The notes beneath the pieces are model-generated. The model searched no databases and was not told the DNA's origin. It saw only the letters and a program-made list of their open reading frames with translations. Shown one piece after another: positions 25,172 to 32,737 of a stretch of DNA of 56,307 nucleotides. Each line of letters begins with the position of its first letter. Position 1 is the first letter of the stretch. A program made the translations under genes and the position numbers. The stretch is from an uncultured Christensenella sp. (lineage in GTDB: Bacteria; Bacillota; Clostridia; Christensenellales; Borkfalkiaceae), in the NCBI GenBank assembly GCA_910578195.1, contig CAJTOY010000009.1, positions 1 to 56,307 of the forward strand, written 5' to 3'.

Positions 25172-25197
25172 AAGGCGGGGCTCAATCTCCCCGCCTT
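25172..25197 (-). terminator. terminator after the ferredoxin gene
   Basis: AAGGCGGGG/CCCCGCCTT stem with 8-base loop, then CTTTC on the minus strand, 19 bases past the ferredoxin stop. Confidence 0.75.
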
Positions 25198-25215
25198 GCT
25201 TTTTTATTCGATGAA

Positions 25216-25386
25216 TTATTCAGCTTTGATTGCGCCGGTGGGGCAAACGTCCTCGCAAGCTCCGCAATCGATGCAAACGTCGGGGTTTACAACGTACTTG
25301 TCTGCGCCCTCGGAAATTGCCTCAACGGGGCAAGTGCCCGCGCACGCGCCGCAGCTAACGCATTCGTCTGTTATGATGTGTGCCAT
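25216..25386 (-). CDS. 2[4Fe-4S] ferredoxin
   Basis: The 56-residue clostridial-type ferredoxin has two CxxCxxCxxxCP motifs (CVSCGACAGTCP, residues 9-20, and CIDCGACEDVCP, 38-49), each binding a [4Fe-4S] cluster. It is a low-potential electron carrier of anaerobic metabolism. GGAGG lies ten bases before the ATG, and a TTTACA/TATAAT promoter precedes it. It has been inserted, relative to Bacillus gene order, between ricT and the trmN6-like gene, as a monocistronic unit with its own terminator. Confidence 0.95.
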   Translation of the reverse strand: MAHIITDECVSCGACAGTCPVEAISEGADKYVVNPDVCIDCGACEDVCPTGAIKAE

Positions 25387-25448
25387 CTTATAAGTTCCTC
25401 CAAATTAATTTCGATTTATGCGACCGCCCTTTCGGCAACCGCAGATTG

Positions 25449-25477
25449 ATTATATCACAGTTTTCCCGCGTTGTAAA
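25449..25477 (-). promoter_or_regulatory. predicted promoter of the ferredoxin gene
   Basis: TTTACA (25472-25477), 17 bases, TATAAT (25449-25454) on the minus strand. The -35 lies in the loop of a small TTTCCCGC/GCGGGAAA hairpin. Confidence 0.72.
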
Positions 25478-25501
25478 GCGGGAAATTAAATTTTTTTCGG
25501 G

Positions 25502-26368
25502 TTAGTCGGTTATTTCTTTCAAGTCCTCGTCGCTTTCCTCTTTTTCGGGGCGGGACTTGTTGAATTTAATCTGCTCGACGGGATAGTCGTGATAGGACAC
25601 GATATCCGTCTTTTTGTCCTCGATTTTGACGCGAACCTGCATTTTCAGCATGTTTATGTTCACGACGATGCCCTTGCCGTCGGGCGCGGAAACAAGCTCG
25701 CCTATCTTCGGAACGCGCTTCGCCGCCTCCGCGTAGTAGTCGTTTTCATAGCTTAAACAGCACATAAGCCTTCCGCACATGCCCGAAATTTTGGCGGGAT
25801 TCAAAGAAAGCCCCTGCGTCTTTGCCATTTTTATCGAGACTTTTTTAAGGTCTGGCATACATGTCGCGCAGCAGCACTCCTTGCCGCACACGCCTATGCC
25901 GCCTATCATTTTGATTTCGTCGCGTATGCCTATCTGCCTCAGCTCGATACGCATTTTGAATATTGCCGACATATCCTTGACCAGCTCGCGGAAGTCGACG
26001 CGGTGGGGGGCGGTGTAGTAAAACACAACCTTCGTGCCGTCGAACGCAAAGTCGCAGTCGACAAGCTTCATATCCAGCTTGTGCTTTTCTATAAGCTCCT
26101 GCGTGGTGCGCATAGCCTCGGGCTTGCGTTCTTCGTTTCTCTGAATCGTCTCTCTGTCGCGGCGCGTCGCAATGCGCACGACGGGCTTCAACGGGGAAAT
26201 TATTTTATTCTCCTCAACCTCGATACACGGCTTTTTGACAATCGCGTACTCGTAACCCCTCGCGGTGTCGACGATTACGCCCGTATCCTTTTCGTACTTT
26301 TCTTTTCCCGGCGCAAAGTAATACAGCTTGCCGCCGTTTTTGAAAACTACGCCCGTAACCTTAACCAT
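25502..26368 (-). CDS. ricT: RicT/YaaT, PSP1-domain protein
   Basis: The 288-residue protein matches YaaT/RicT, a part of the RicAFT (Y-) complex that stimulates mRNA maturation with RNase Y and is needed for sporulation phosphorelay function in Bacillus. The PSP1 core lies at about 60-150, and the Cys cluster GGIGVCGKECCCATCMPD with SGMCGRLMCCLSYE (about 155-210) is the Fe-S binding region. Its start overlaps holB by 22 bases. The C-terminal tail is acidic. Confidence 0.92.
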   Translation of the reverse strand: MVKVTGVVFKNGGKLYYFAPGKEKYEKDTGVIVDTARGYEYAIVKKPCIEVEENKIISPLKPVVRIATRRDRETIQRNEERKPEAMRTTQELIEKHKLDMKLVDCDFAFDGTKVVFYYTAPHRVDFRELVKDMSAIFKMRIELRQIGIRDEIKMIGGIGVCGKECCCATCMPDLKKVSIKMAKTQGLSLNPAKISGMCGRLMCCLSYENDYYAEAAKRVPKIGELVSAPDGKGIVVNINMLKMQVRVKIEDKKTDIVSYHDYPVEQIKFNKSRPEKEESDEDLKEITD

Positions 26369-27279
26369 TTATTGTTCTCCTCTATAATTCTCAGCATCAA
26401 ATCGTATAAAAGTCCTTGAAAAAATGCGTTGAATTTCAAATCCGCACACGCCTTGTCCACCGCTTCAACCGCGTAAATGAGCGCGGGCGTCTGCCAAAGC
26501 TTTGCCACCGCGCCGAGCGGTTTTCCGCCCGCGCGCTCGCAAAGCGCGTTATGAAACAGCAATCCTATCTCCGAAATGAGCTCGGCCTTGTATTTGCATT
26601 CGCCGTGCTTTACAGCCATGGCGCCGACCTCGGAAAGTTCGGTCACCGAACAGATTTCCCTTGCCGCCGCAGCAACCTCGGCAAACCAGCCGCCGCCGAC
26701 CATATTCTCGGCGACGCCGAAAATTCCGCCGCAGCTTTCCGCCGCCTCGCGGTTTAAGGGATTGCTCCCCTTGCGTTCGAGCGCGGCGTAGATATCCTCC
26801 GCGTTGAAAGGGGGTATCGTCAGTATCTTCACCCTCGACTTGACCGTGTCAAGCACGGGCGCAAGCGTTGTCGTTCCCAGCAGAAAGTACACTCCGCGCG
26901 GGGGTTCTTCGAGGGTCTTTAAAAGTTTGTTTTGCAGCAGCGCGGAGGCTTGCTCGAACCCGTCGATAATGAAAAGCTTGTTCTCCCGTTCGAGCGGGTT
27001 TAAAGCGCTGTCGGCAAGAAGTGCGGCAACCGCCTCGGCGTTAAGCTTCTTTCCCTCGGCGGGAAAGATACGGCAGTCGGGCAGATTTTCGCCTAAAAGC
27101 CTCTTCCCGTCGACCTCGCTTCCGGTCAGCCCGAAAAACCTCAGCGCGAAAATTTTCAGCGCCGCGCGAAGGTTTTTTCCGTCGCTTAGGTGCAGCATAT
27201 ATGCGTGCGAACACCGTCCGCCGTCCAAATCGTTGGAAAAAGCCGCGTATGCAGTTGTCCTCAAAACAAGCTGTTTCAA
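26347..27279 (-). CDS. holB: DNA polymerase III delta-prime subunit
   Basis: The 310-residue AAA+ clamp-loader subunit shows the usual delta-prime features: no true Walker A, FIIDGFEQASALLQNKLLKTLEEPP as the Walker B/sensor region, and TVKSRVKIL as the SRC-like arginine-finger motif. It starts with TTG at 27279, and TTGA overlaps the tmk stop by four bases, so it is translationally coupled. It helps load the DnaN clamp encoded at 39921. Confidence 0.88.
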   Translation of the reverse strand: MKQLVLRTTAYAAFSNDLDGGRCSHAYMLHLSDGKNLRAALKIFALRFFGLTGSEVDGKRLLGENLPDCRIFPAEGKKLNAEAVAALLADSALNPLERENKLFIIDGFEQASALLQNKLLKTLEEPPRGVYFLLGTTTLAPVLDTVKSRVKILTIPPFNAEDIYAALERKGSNPLNREAAESCGGIFGVAENMVGGGWFAEVAAAAREICSVTELSEVGAMAVKHGECKYKAELISEIGLLFHNALCERAGGKPLGAVAKLWQTPALIYAVEAVDKACADLKFNAFFQGLLYDLMLRIIEENNKWLRLRA

Positions 27280-27899
27280 ATTATTCCCTTATCTTTTAAT
27301 AGCGCGATTATGTTTTCGTGGGTCTGAAACTTCGTTCCGTTGCATTCGACGGCGCATATGCGGGGGTATTTTGCCAAAAGCTTCTTATATCCGCCGTAAA
27401 CGCGCATGTGAAATTCCATGCCCTGCATTTCCATTCTGTCGTTTTTGTCCGCGCCGTGCTTGCGCCTGAACGCCTTGTCGGGCGGAATATCGAGAAACAC
27501 CGTCAGATCGGGGCGGTACTTTTCAAGCGCCAAAGCGTTGATAGCCCCGACATATTCCATGCCCAATCCGCGCGCTTCGCCCTGATAGGCGAGCGAGGAG
27601 TCGACGTATCTGTCGCAGACGACCAGCTTCCCGCTTTCAAGCGCGGGCGCGACCGTGTCCTTCAAATGCTGCATGCGCGCAGCCGCGTACAATAGGGCTT
27701 CGCACCCGTCGCACATTTCGGTGTTTTTGCCGTCGAGAATAATTTCGCGTATCTTTTCGGCAATGGCGCTGCCGCCCGGCTCGCGCGTTAAAACGTAGGG
27801 GATATTGTGTTTATCGAGGTACTCCGAAAGCAGTCTCAGCTGGGTACTCTTGCCCGAGCCCTCGCAGCCCTCGAACGTAATGAATTTGCCCTTTACCAT
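27276..27899 (-). CDS. tmk: thymidylate kinase
   Basis: The 207-residue enzyme phosphorylates dTMP to dTDP. It has the P-loop FEGCEGSGKSTQ, the DR(Y/H) motif VVCDRYVDSSLAYQG and a lid region near RRKHGADKND. I start it at the ATG at 27899, which overlaps the preceding gene by seven bases; an ATG five codons further up (27914) is possible but has no ribosome site. The usual yaaQ and yaaR genes are missing between tmk and holB. Confidence 0.92.
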   Translation of the reverse strand: MVKGKFITFEGCEGSGKSTQLRLLSEYLDKHNIPYVLTREPGGSAIAEKIREIILDGKNTEMCDGCEALLYAAARMQHLKDTVAPALESGKLVVCDRYVDSSLAYQGEARGLGMEYVGAINALALEKYRPDLTVFLDIPPDKAFRRKHGADKNDRMEMQGMEFHMRVYGGYKKLLAKYPRICAVECNGTKFQTHENIIALLKDKGII

Positions 27900-29236
27900 T
27901 TCTTTACCACGCATATTTTTCCGTCGCGAAGTCCGAACGTGTGCGGCGCGCGGGAAAGCGCCTTAATCGCCGCAAGCGTTATCATTTCGCCCGTGACCGC
28001 AACGGGAATACAAGGGGGAGTGACGCCCGCGTTTTTCGCGCACATTCTGCCGACCGCGTCGTCGAGCTCGACCCATTCGTTGGGCTTGCGCAGCGCGTAT
28101 TGGAAGGAATACGACCGGTCGCCCTCGGGCACAGACGGTTTTTCTTTGTAAGTGTTTTTAAGCTTTTTGTTTTGAAGCGCTGCGACCAGCCGCTTTTTCA
28201 AAAGCAGTAAGTCGGCGGCGTCCGTCGACGGCGAGAGATAGAATAAAATATATCTGCCGTCCGAAAATTCGGGATAAAGCCCCTTCTTTTCGAGTATTGC
28301 CGAAACCTTGTCGGGCGAAACGTTGAAAGGCTTGAAATCAATCAAAAGCTTCGTCCAGTCGTCCGAGCGGTAGAAAGAGAGGTCGTGCTCGCCGTTCTTG
28401 AACTCCTCGACCGCCGCCTTCGCGGCATATAAATTTTTGGTGTTGTTGGCGAGATATTTCACGCCGTACTCCACCGACGCCATAATGGGATAGCTCGGCG
28501 AGGTTGTTCTGAAAAGGGAAAGCGCCTCCTCGGCAAGGGGAATAATCTCCTCGTTGTTGACGTTCACGATAGCGCCTTGGGTGAGGGTGGGAAGGGTCTT
28601 GTGCGCGCCGTCCACCCACATATCGGCGTAAAGCCCCGCGTAACCGTTTCTGTCGCCGAACGCGAGATGCGCGCCGTGCGCGCCGTCGACCAGCAAAAGA
28701 CGGTTGTATTTTTTAACAATATCGCTATACCTTGCGAGCGGCGCGATATTGCCGTAATAGTCGGGCGAGGTCACGAGCACCGCCGAAATGTTGGCGTCGT
28801 TGGACATCAGCTTTTCGATAATTTCCGCGTCGGGGGGTTGCAAAACTCCCTCGCGCTCCTTGCCCTGAACTATCAGCGGTTCGAGCCCGAAAAGCTTGCA
28901 CGCGTTCCATACGCTTTGGTGGGAATTTCTGAAAACTATTATCTTGTTCCCTCGTTTGGACGCGCAATATGCCATAGCCAACACGCCGCTCGACGAGCCG
29001 TCGGTGGTAATATAGCTTTTGCTCGCGCCCAGAATTTCCGCAATTTCGGTCTGCGCCGCTTCGATAACGCCGTCGGGACAGTGGAGGTTGTCCGACCACG
29101 AAAGCTCGGTCACGTCGAGCACTGCGGACGGGAATTTCGATTTGAAATCACCGTGCGCCTTGTGCCCCGGCATGTGGAACGCCTTCAAGTCCTTGGCGTG
29201 TTTTTTCAGTTGGGAATAGATTCTATATTCGTACAT
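27893..29236 (-). CDS. Orn/Lys/Arg decarboxylase family PLP protein (YaaO-like)
   Basis: The 447-residue fold-type I PLP enzyme has FHMPGHK at the start, TDGSSSGVLAM, LLVDGAHGAHLAF and the Schiff-base Lys in WVDGAHKTLPTLTQGA. Relatives decarboxylate arginine, lysine or ornithine in polyamine synthesis; the short, wing-less form resembles Bacillus YaaO/SpeA. It heads the tmk-holB-ricT operon. AAGGTG precedes the ATG. A structured repeat separates it from lysS. Confidence 0.88.
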   Translation of the reverse strand: MYEYRIYSQLKKHAKDLKAFHMPGHKAHGDFKSKFPSAVLDVTELSWSDNLHCPDGVIEAAQTEIAEILGASKSYITTDGSSSGVLAMAYCASKRGNKIIVFRNSHQSVWNACKLFGLEPLIVQGKEREGVLQPPDAEIIEKLMSNDANISAVLVTSPDYYGNIAPLARYSDIVKKYNRLLLVDGAHGAHLAFGDRNGYAGLYADMWVDGAHKTLPTLTQGAIVNVNNEEIIPLAEEALSLFRTTSPSYPIMASVEYGVKYLANNTKNLYAAKAAVEEFKNGEHDLSFYRSDDWTKLLIDFKPFNVSPDKVSAILEKKGLYPEFSDGRYILFYLSPSTDAADLLLLKKRLVAALQNKKLKNTYKEKPSVPEGDRSYSFQYALRKPNEWVELDDAVGRMCAKNAGVTPPCIPVAVTGEMITLAAIKALSRAPHTFGLRDGKICVVKKW

Positions 29237-29248
29237 AAATCACCTTCA

Positions 29249-29370
29249 TAAACTGTGAAGATGCGAGCAGAGCGAGGCGCGCGAGTATCGGCGAGGGAGC
29301 TTACTCTAAAGGTAAGTAACCGAGCCGACACGGAGCGCAACATAGCCATGCGAAGCATATACACAGTTTA
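29249..29370 (-). repeat. 122-bp structured intercistronic repeat, copy 2
   Basis: TAAACTGTG and CACAGTTTA are perfect 9-bp terminal inverted repeats. The block GAAGATGCGAGC follows the left end as in copy 1 (20638-20760), and the central hairpin is CTTAC-7-GTAAG where copy 1 has GTTTAC-6-GTAAAC. Both copies start at the TAA stop of the upstream gene (here lysS). Confidence 0.78.
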
Positions 29371-30873
29371 TTTCTTGGGCTTCATTGTGGGGAATAACAA
29401 TACGTCGCGTATTGTGGGACTGTCGGTGAGCAGCATAACAAGTCTGTCTACGCCGAAGCCGAGCCCGCCCGTCGGGGGCAGACCGTATTCGAGCGCGGTG
29501 ACGAAATCTTCGTCGATTTGCGCGTTGCAACCCGGTTCCTGCGCGCGCTTCGCCTCGACTTGCCTGATAAAACGCTGTTTCTGGTCAATCGGGTCGTTGA
29601 GCTCGGAGAAAGCGTTGCCGTATTCGTGTCCGCAAATGAAATATTCGAATCTCTGCGTAAACGCGGGCTCGTCCTCCTTGCGCTTGGCGAGGGGTGAATT
29701 TTCCACGGGGTAATCGTAAATGAAAGTGGGCTGAACGAGCTTGTCTTCGCAGAACGCGTCGAAAAGTGCGATAAGAACGTGCCCCTTCGTCGCGGTCTCG
29801 CCCTCCTCGGGCTCGACGCCGAGCTTCTTCGCGCACTCGCGCGCCTCCGCGTCGGTTTTCCACTCGTCGTAGTCCGCGCCGCTGTATTTTTTTACGGCTT
29901 CCTTCATGGTCATTCTCGCCCATTTTTCGCCGAGATGAAGTTCGGTTCCCTGATAGGTGATATCGGTCGTTCCGCACACGTTTTTCGCGATTGAGCGGTA
30001 CATATCCTCGACCAAATCCATCATTGCGAAATAATCGCAGTACGCCTGATAGAGTTCGACCGTGGTAAATTCGGGGTTGTGGTAGGCGTCCATTCCCTCG
30101 TTACGGAAAATTCTGCCGACCTCGTAAACCTTTTCAAGCCCGCCGACAATGAGGCGCTTTAAGTACAGCTCGGTCTCGATTCTGAGATACATGTCGATAT
30201 CGAGCGCGTTGTGCTTGGTCTTGAACGGTCTTGCCGCCGCGCCGATTTCAAGGGTGGTGAGCACGGGCGTGTCCACTTCGAGGAAACCGCGCGCGTCCAA
30301 AAACGCGCGTATCTCGCGGAATATGAGCGAGCGGGTGACGAAATTCTGCTTAACGTCGGGATTGACGATTAAATCCAAGTCGCGCTGTCTGTATCTTATG
30401 TCGGTGTTCGTCAGACCGTGTTGCTTCTCGGGCAGAGGTCTTAAACACTTTGTAAGCATTTCTATATGCGTGCAGTGAATGGAAATTTCGCCCGTCTGGG
30501 TCTTGAAAACCGTGCCTTTAATGCCGACGATATCGCCCAAATCGTAGTCCTTTTTGTATGACGCGTAATCCTCTTCGCCCACGTCGTCGCGGCGGACGTA
30601 AATCTGAATAAGCCCGTCGCGGTCGGAAATATGCGAAAAGGAAGCCTTGCCCATAACGCGGCGCGACATAAGTCTGCCCGCAAGGCTGACTTCCTTGCCT
30701 TCGAGCCCGTCAAAGCCCGCCTTAACCGACGCCGAGTTGTGGGTTGCGTCATAGCTTACCTTGGCGAAGGGGTTTTTGCCCTCGTCGATAAGCTTTTGTA
30801 ACTTTTCGCGGCGAATTCTCGCCTGCTCGGCAAGCTCCTCTTCGGAGGGCGCCGCTGTCAAATTTTCTTCCAT
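29368..30873 (-). CDS. lysS: lysyl-tRNA synthetase, class II
   Basis: The 501-residue enzyme charges tRNA-Lys. An OB-fold anticodon domain (about 55-150) precedes the class II core with motif 1 near DTPVLTTLEIGAAARPF, motif 2 RIFRNEGMDAYHNPEFTTVE and motif 3 GLGFGVDRLVMLL. The length is typical. GGGAGG precedes ATG. It lies 15 bases after greA, an arrangement common in Firmicutes, and shares its promoter. Confidence 0.95.
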   Translation of the reverse strand: MEENLTAAPSEEELAEQARIRREKLQKLIDEGKNPFAKVSYDATHNSASVKAGFDGLEGKEVSLAGRLMSRRVMGKASFSHISDRDGLIQIYVRRDDVGEEDYASYKKDYDLGDIVGIKGTVFKTQTGEISIHCTHIEMLTKCLRPLPEKQHGLTNTDIRYRQRDLDLIVNPDVKQNFVTRSLIFREIRAFLDARGFLEVDTPVLTTLEIGAAARPFKTKHNALDIDMYLRIETELYLKRLIVGGLEKVYEVGRIFRNEGMDAYHNPEFTTVELYQAYCDYFAMMDLVEDMYRSIAKNVCGTTDITYQGTELHLGEKWARMTMKEAVKKYSGADYDEWKTDAEARECAKKLGVEPEEGETATKGHVLIALFDAFCEDKLVQPTFIYDYPVENSPLAKRKEDEPAFTQRFEYFICGHEYGNAFSELNDPIDQKQRFIRQVEAKRAQEPGCNAQIDEDFVTALEYGLPPTGGLGFGVDRLVMLLTDSPTIRDVLLFPTMKPKK

Positions 30874-30888
30874 TTTATCCTCCCGTAA

Positions 30889-31353
30889 TTACGAAATGGC
30901 GATAATCTTCAAGGTGTAGCTGCCCGTGGGCGCGTCGACCTTGACGGTATCGTTAACGCGCTTGTTCATAAGCGCCTTGCCGAGGGGCGACTCGATGGAA
31001 ATTTTTCCGTTCATAACGTCGACCTCTGTGACCGAAGTGAGGGTGTAAACCGCCTCTTCCTCCAAATCGTCGTCATAGACCTTGACCACGCTGTTCAAAT
31101 GCACGTAGCTCGTGTCGGTGACTTCTTCGCGGATATCCGCGTTTTTGATTTTGTATTCGATTTCGGCAATTTTGCCCTCGTTGGAGCGCTGTTCTTCGCG
31201 CGCCGCGTCGTACTCGGCGTTTTCGGAAAGGTCGCCGTGGCTGCGCGCCTCGGCGATACGCTCGATAATTTCGGGACGTTTAACCTTTACAAGATATTCA
31301 AGCTCCTCTTTCAAACGCTCGTAATTCTTTTGAGTCATTACAAATTGTGCCAT
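30889..31353 (-). CDS. greA: transcription elongation factor GreA
   Basis: The 154-residue factor rescues backtracked RNA polymerase. The N-terminal coiled coil (about 8-75) ends with the acidic tip region ARSHGDLSENAEYDAAREEQ, and the C-terminal FKBP-like domain has SPLGKALMNKRVNDTV. It is the first gene of greA-lysS and has a consensus promoter and a leader hairpin. Confidence 0.95.
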   Translation of the reverse strand: MAQFVMTQKNYERLKEELEYLVKVKRPEIIERIAEARSHGDLSENAEYDAAREEQRSNEGKIAEIEYKIKNADIREEVTDTSYVHLNSVVKVYDDDLEEEAVYTLTSVTEVDVMNGKISIESPLGKALMNKRVNDTVKVDAPTGSYTLKIIAIS

Positions 31354-31378
31354 ATAAAAAACCTCTGAATTATTAAAC

Positions 31379-31402
31379 GTGATTCCGTTCGAGCGGAACC
31401 AC
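31379..31402 (-). promoter_or_regulatory. hairpin in the greA leader
   Basis: The leader RNA can form a 9-bp stem GUGGUUCCG/CGGAAUCAC (one G-U pair) about 25 bases before the ATG. A T-run does not follow, so it may stabilise or process the mRNA instead of terminating it. Confidence 0.45.
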
Positions 31403-31417
31403 GGTTGTATCTACTTT

Positions 31418-31446
31418 ATTATATATTTTATTAAAATTTTTGTCAA
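31418..31446 (-). promoter_or_regulatory. consensus promoter of greA-lysS
   Basis: TTGACA (31441-31446), 17 bases, TATAAT (31418-31423) on the minus strand: a perfect sigma-A consensus. Confidence 0.9.
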
Positions 31447-31455
31447 CCTTAATTC

Positions 31456-31484
31456 TTTACTTTTCCGCGCGATTTGCGTATAAT
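31456..31484 (+). promoter_or_regulatory. leaderless promoter of the small gene at 31491
   Basis: TTTACT (31456-31461), 17 bases, TATAAT (31479-31484), six bases, ATG at 31491. The predicted start point is the A of the start codon. Confidence 0.7.
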
Positions 31485-31490
31485 GATAAT

Positions 31491-31751
31491 ATGTTCAGAA
31501 TTTGGGCGAAAGTATTAAAAGACGGAAAAATAGAAAAACAGCTCACCTACGAGCGGGACGAGAAGTTTGCATACTCGCAATTTTTCAACTACCTTACGGA
31601 TATCTGCGAGGGGCTGGATATCGCAACGCCCGTGTTGTTAAAGACGCATATTTTCAATTATGCGAAATTTTCGACCGTGCGTTTTATCCCGCGCGACTTT
31701 GCCGAAGCGGTGGACTTTGACAGACTTGTTCTTGAAAATATTTCGATTTAA
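31491..31751 (+). CDS. conserved small Clostridia-type protein, unknown function
   Basis: The 86-residue cytoplasmic protein begins MFRIWAKVLKDGKIEKQLTY and ends DFAEAVDFDRLVLENISI. I have the impression of a short conserved clostridial family with this layout, but it has no function that I can name. There is no Shine-Dalgarno; a -10 box stands six bases before the ATG. It is followed after 35 bases by a two-helix membrane protein gene. Confidence 0.7.
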   Translation: MFRIWAKVLKDGKIEKQLTYERDEKFAYSQFFNYLTDICEGLDIATPVLLKTHIFNYAKFSTVRFIPRDFAEAVDFDRLVLENISI

Positions 31752-31786
31752 CGCAAGAAATAAGCAAATCGGTACATACTGATTTT

Positions 31787-31996
31787 ATGAAATTCACCTG
31801 CTATTTATGCGTTTCTCTTCTCGTTATCTCCGCCATATGCGGGGGTGTATACGCTTTTTCGGGCTTCGACGTTATAAAATATCTCAGCTTCGGCTCGGAT
31901 AGCGTCTACCGCAGTTTCCTTGCGGTGACGGCAATCGCCGCGCTTTTTACTATATATTCGATGATATTTTTCAAACCCTTCAAGGGGTTGAAATAA
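31787..31996 (+). CDS. two-helix membrane protein, DUF378-like
   Basis: The 69-residue protein has two membrane spans (about 5-25 and 43-63) around a short loop GFDVIKYLSFGSDSVYR. The layout resembles DUF378 proteins, but the family's N-W-G-L-V-G motif is absent, so the match is tentative. No Shine-Dalgarno is present; CATACT lies six bases before ATG, hinting at another leaderless start without a clear -35. Confidence 0.55.
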   Translation: MKFTCYLCVSLLVISAICGGVYAFSGFDVIKYLSFGSDSVYRSFLAVTAIAALFTIYSMIFFKPFKGLK

Positions 31997-32019
31997 CCGT
32001 GCGTTTATGCACGGTTATT
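31992..32019. terminator. hairpin between converging genes
   Basis: AATAACCGTGC and its complement around a 6-base loop. It covers the stop region of both the plus-strand DUF378-like gene and the minus-strand SLOG-like gene. Confidence 0.6.
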
Positions 32020-32478
32020 GTAATATTCAGCTAAATTTATTATACGCTTATTCTGTTCCACCGCACGCGCGACAACACGTTTTGTCGCCAACGCTCTGCC
32101 TTTTAACAACTTGTAGTCATTTTCATAATACACTACTAAAATATCGCACTTGTCGACCAAAGCGTCATATCGATTTGTAATATCTTTGTCGGTAACGTAA
32201 ATTTCGTCAAATTCGTTTAATGCTTCTTTATCATCAAAGCGATTAAACCGATCGTTGAACAGTCTTACATAAACGCGCTTTATCAGTGGATAGTACCTTT
32301 TCAAATCCGTTAATACATTAAGGCAATAAAACTCTGTATGACTTTGGCAAGTAAGAATAAAGGTTTCCGCGTTTTCTTCCTCGATAAGGTCGCTGATAAA
32401 TCTGCTTATTTGTTTACAAAATTCTTTGTAATCCTCGACATATTTATGCAATACGATTGCTACGGTTGCTGTTTTCAT
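32005..32478 (-). CDS. divergent SLOG-fold-like (DUF1273-related?) protein
   Basis: The 157-residue protein shares its layout with the SLOG protein encoded at 42033: a VAIVLHK strand, a helical stretch, ETFILTCQSHTEFYCLNVLTDLKRYYPLIKRVYVRL, then DALVDKCDILVVYYENDYKLLKG and a final NKRIINLAEYY. The TGHR and GGT nucleotide-binding motifs of the family are missing, so binding may be altered or lost. SLOG proteins bind nucleotides or their derivatives, often in stress or defence systems. A perfect TTGACA-17-TATAAT promoter ends six bases before ATG, giving a leaderless mRNA, and operator-like repeats lie in its spacer. The divergent neighbour encodes a ribbon-helix-helix protein. Confidence 0.55.
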   Translation of the reverse strand: MKTATVAIVLHKYVEDYKEFCKQISRFISDLIEEENAETFILTCQSHTEFYCLNVLTDLKRYYPLIKRVYVRLFNDRFNRFDDKEALNEFDEIYVTDKDITNRYDALVDKCDILVVYYENDYKLLKGRALATKRVVARAVEQNKRIINLAEYYNNRA

Positions 32479-32484
32479 AGTAGC

Positions 32485-32513
32485 ATTATATCCTACTTTA
32501 TCCTACTTGTCAA
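32485..32513 (-). promoter_or_regulatory. consensus leaderless promoter with tandem operator-like repeats
   Basis: On the minus strand TTGACA (32508-32513), 17 bases and TATAAT (32485-32490), then six bases to ATG. The spacer contains two GTAGGATA-type words, with GTAGGA at 32501-32506 and 32491-32496 exactly ten bases (one helical turn) apart. This is a typical pattern for a dimeric RHH repressor, and the RHH gene is divergent. Confidence 0.75.
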
Positions 32514-32545
32514 TATTTAGTACGATAAAATACTATACTATATTT

Positions 32546-32707
32546 ATGGAAGAAAAAGATAAACCGTTGAAACATAAAATAAGTATAACTCTTGATACGG
32601 ATTTGTTAGTAGAATTAAGGACAGAAGCTCGCAGAGTAGACCGCTCGCTGTCGTCTTTAATTAATATTATTTTGAAAAATCATATGCAATCGAACAATGA
32701 AGATTAA
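32546..32707 (+). CDS. ribbon-helix-helix (Arc/CopG-type) DNA-binding protein
   Basis: The 53-residue protein has the RHH pattern: a basic start, the beta strand KHKISITLDTDL, helix ELRTEARRVDRS, and helix SLSSLINIILKNHM. Such proteins dimerise and bind direct or inverted operator repeats, often repressing their own operon or a toxin partner. I begin at 32546 because TATACT lies six bases upstream, with no Shine-Dalgarno. It is divergent from the SLOG-like gene, and GTAGGA repeats lie between them. A strong terminator follows. Confidence 0.75.
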   Translation: MEEKDKPLKHKISITLDTDLLVELRTEARRVDRSLSSLINIILKNHMQSNNED

Positions 32708-32711
32708 AAAA

Positions 32712-32737
32712 GGCACCTTGTGAGGTGCCCTTTTTTA
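32712..32737. terminator. bidirectional intrinsic terminator
   Basis: GGCACCT/AGGTGCC stem with 4-base loop, flanked by A6 and T6 tracts. It serves the RHH gene (+) and the minus-strand gene that ends at 32735. Confidence 0.85.

Noticed and set aside
31379..31402. greA leader hairpin as T-box or attenuator
   Set aside because: It has no T-box motif, no specifier loop and no T-run; only a simple stem is supported.
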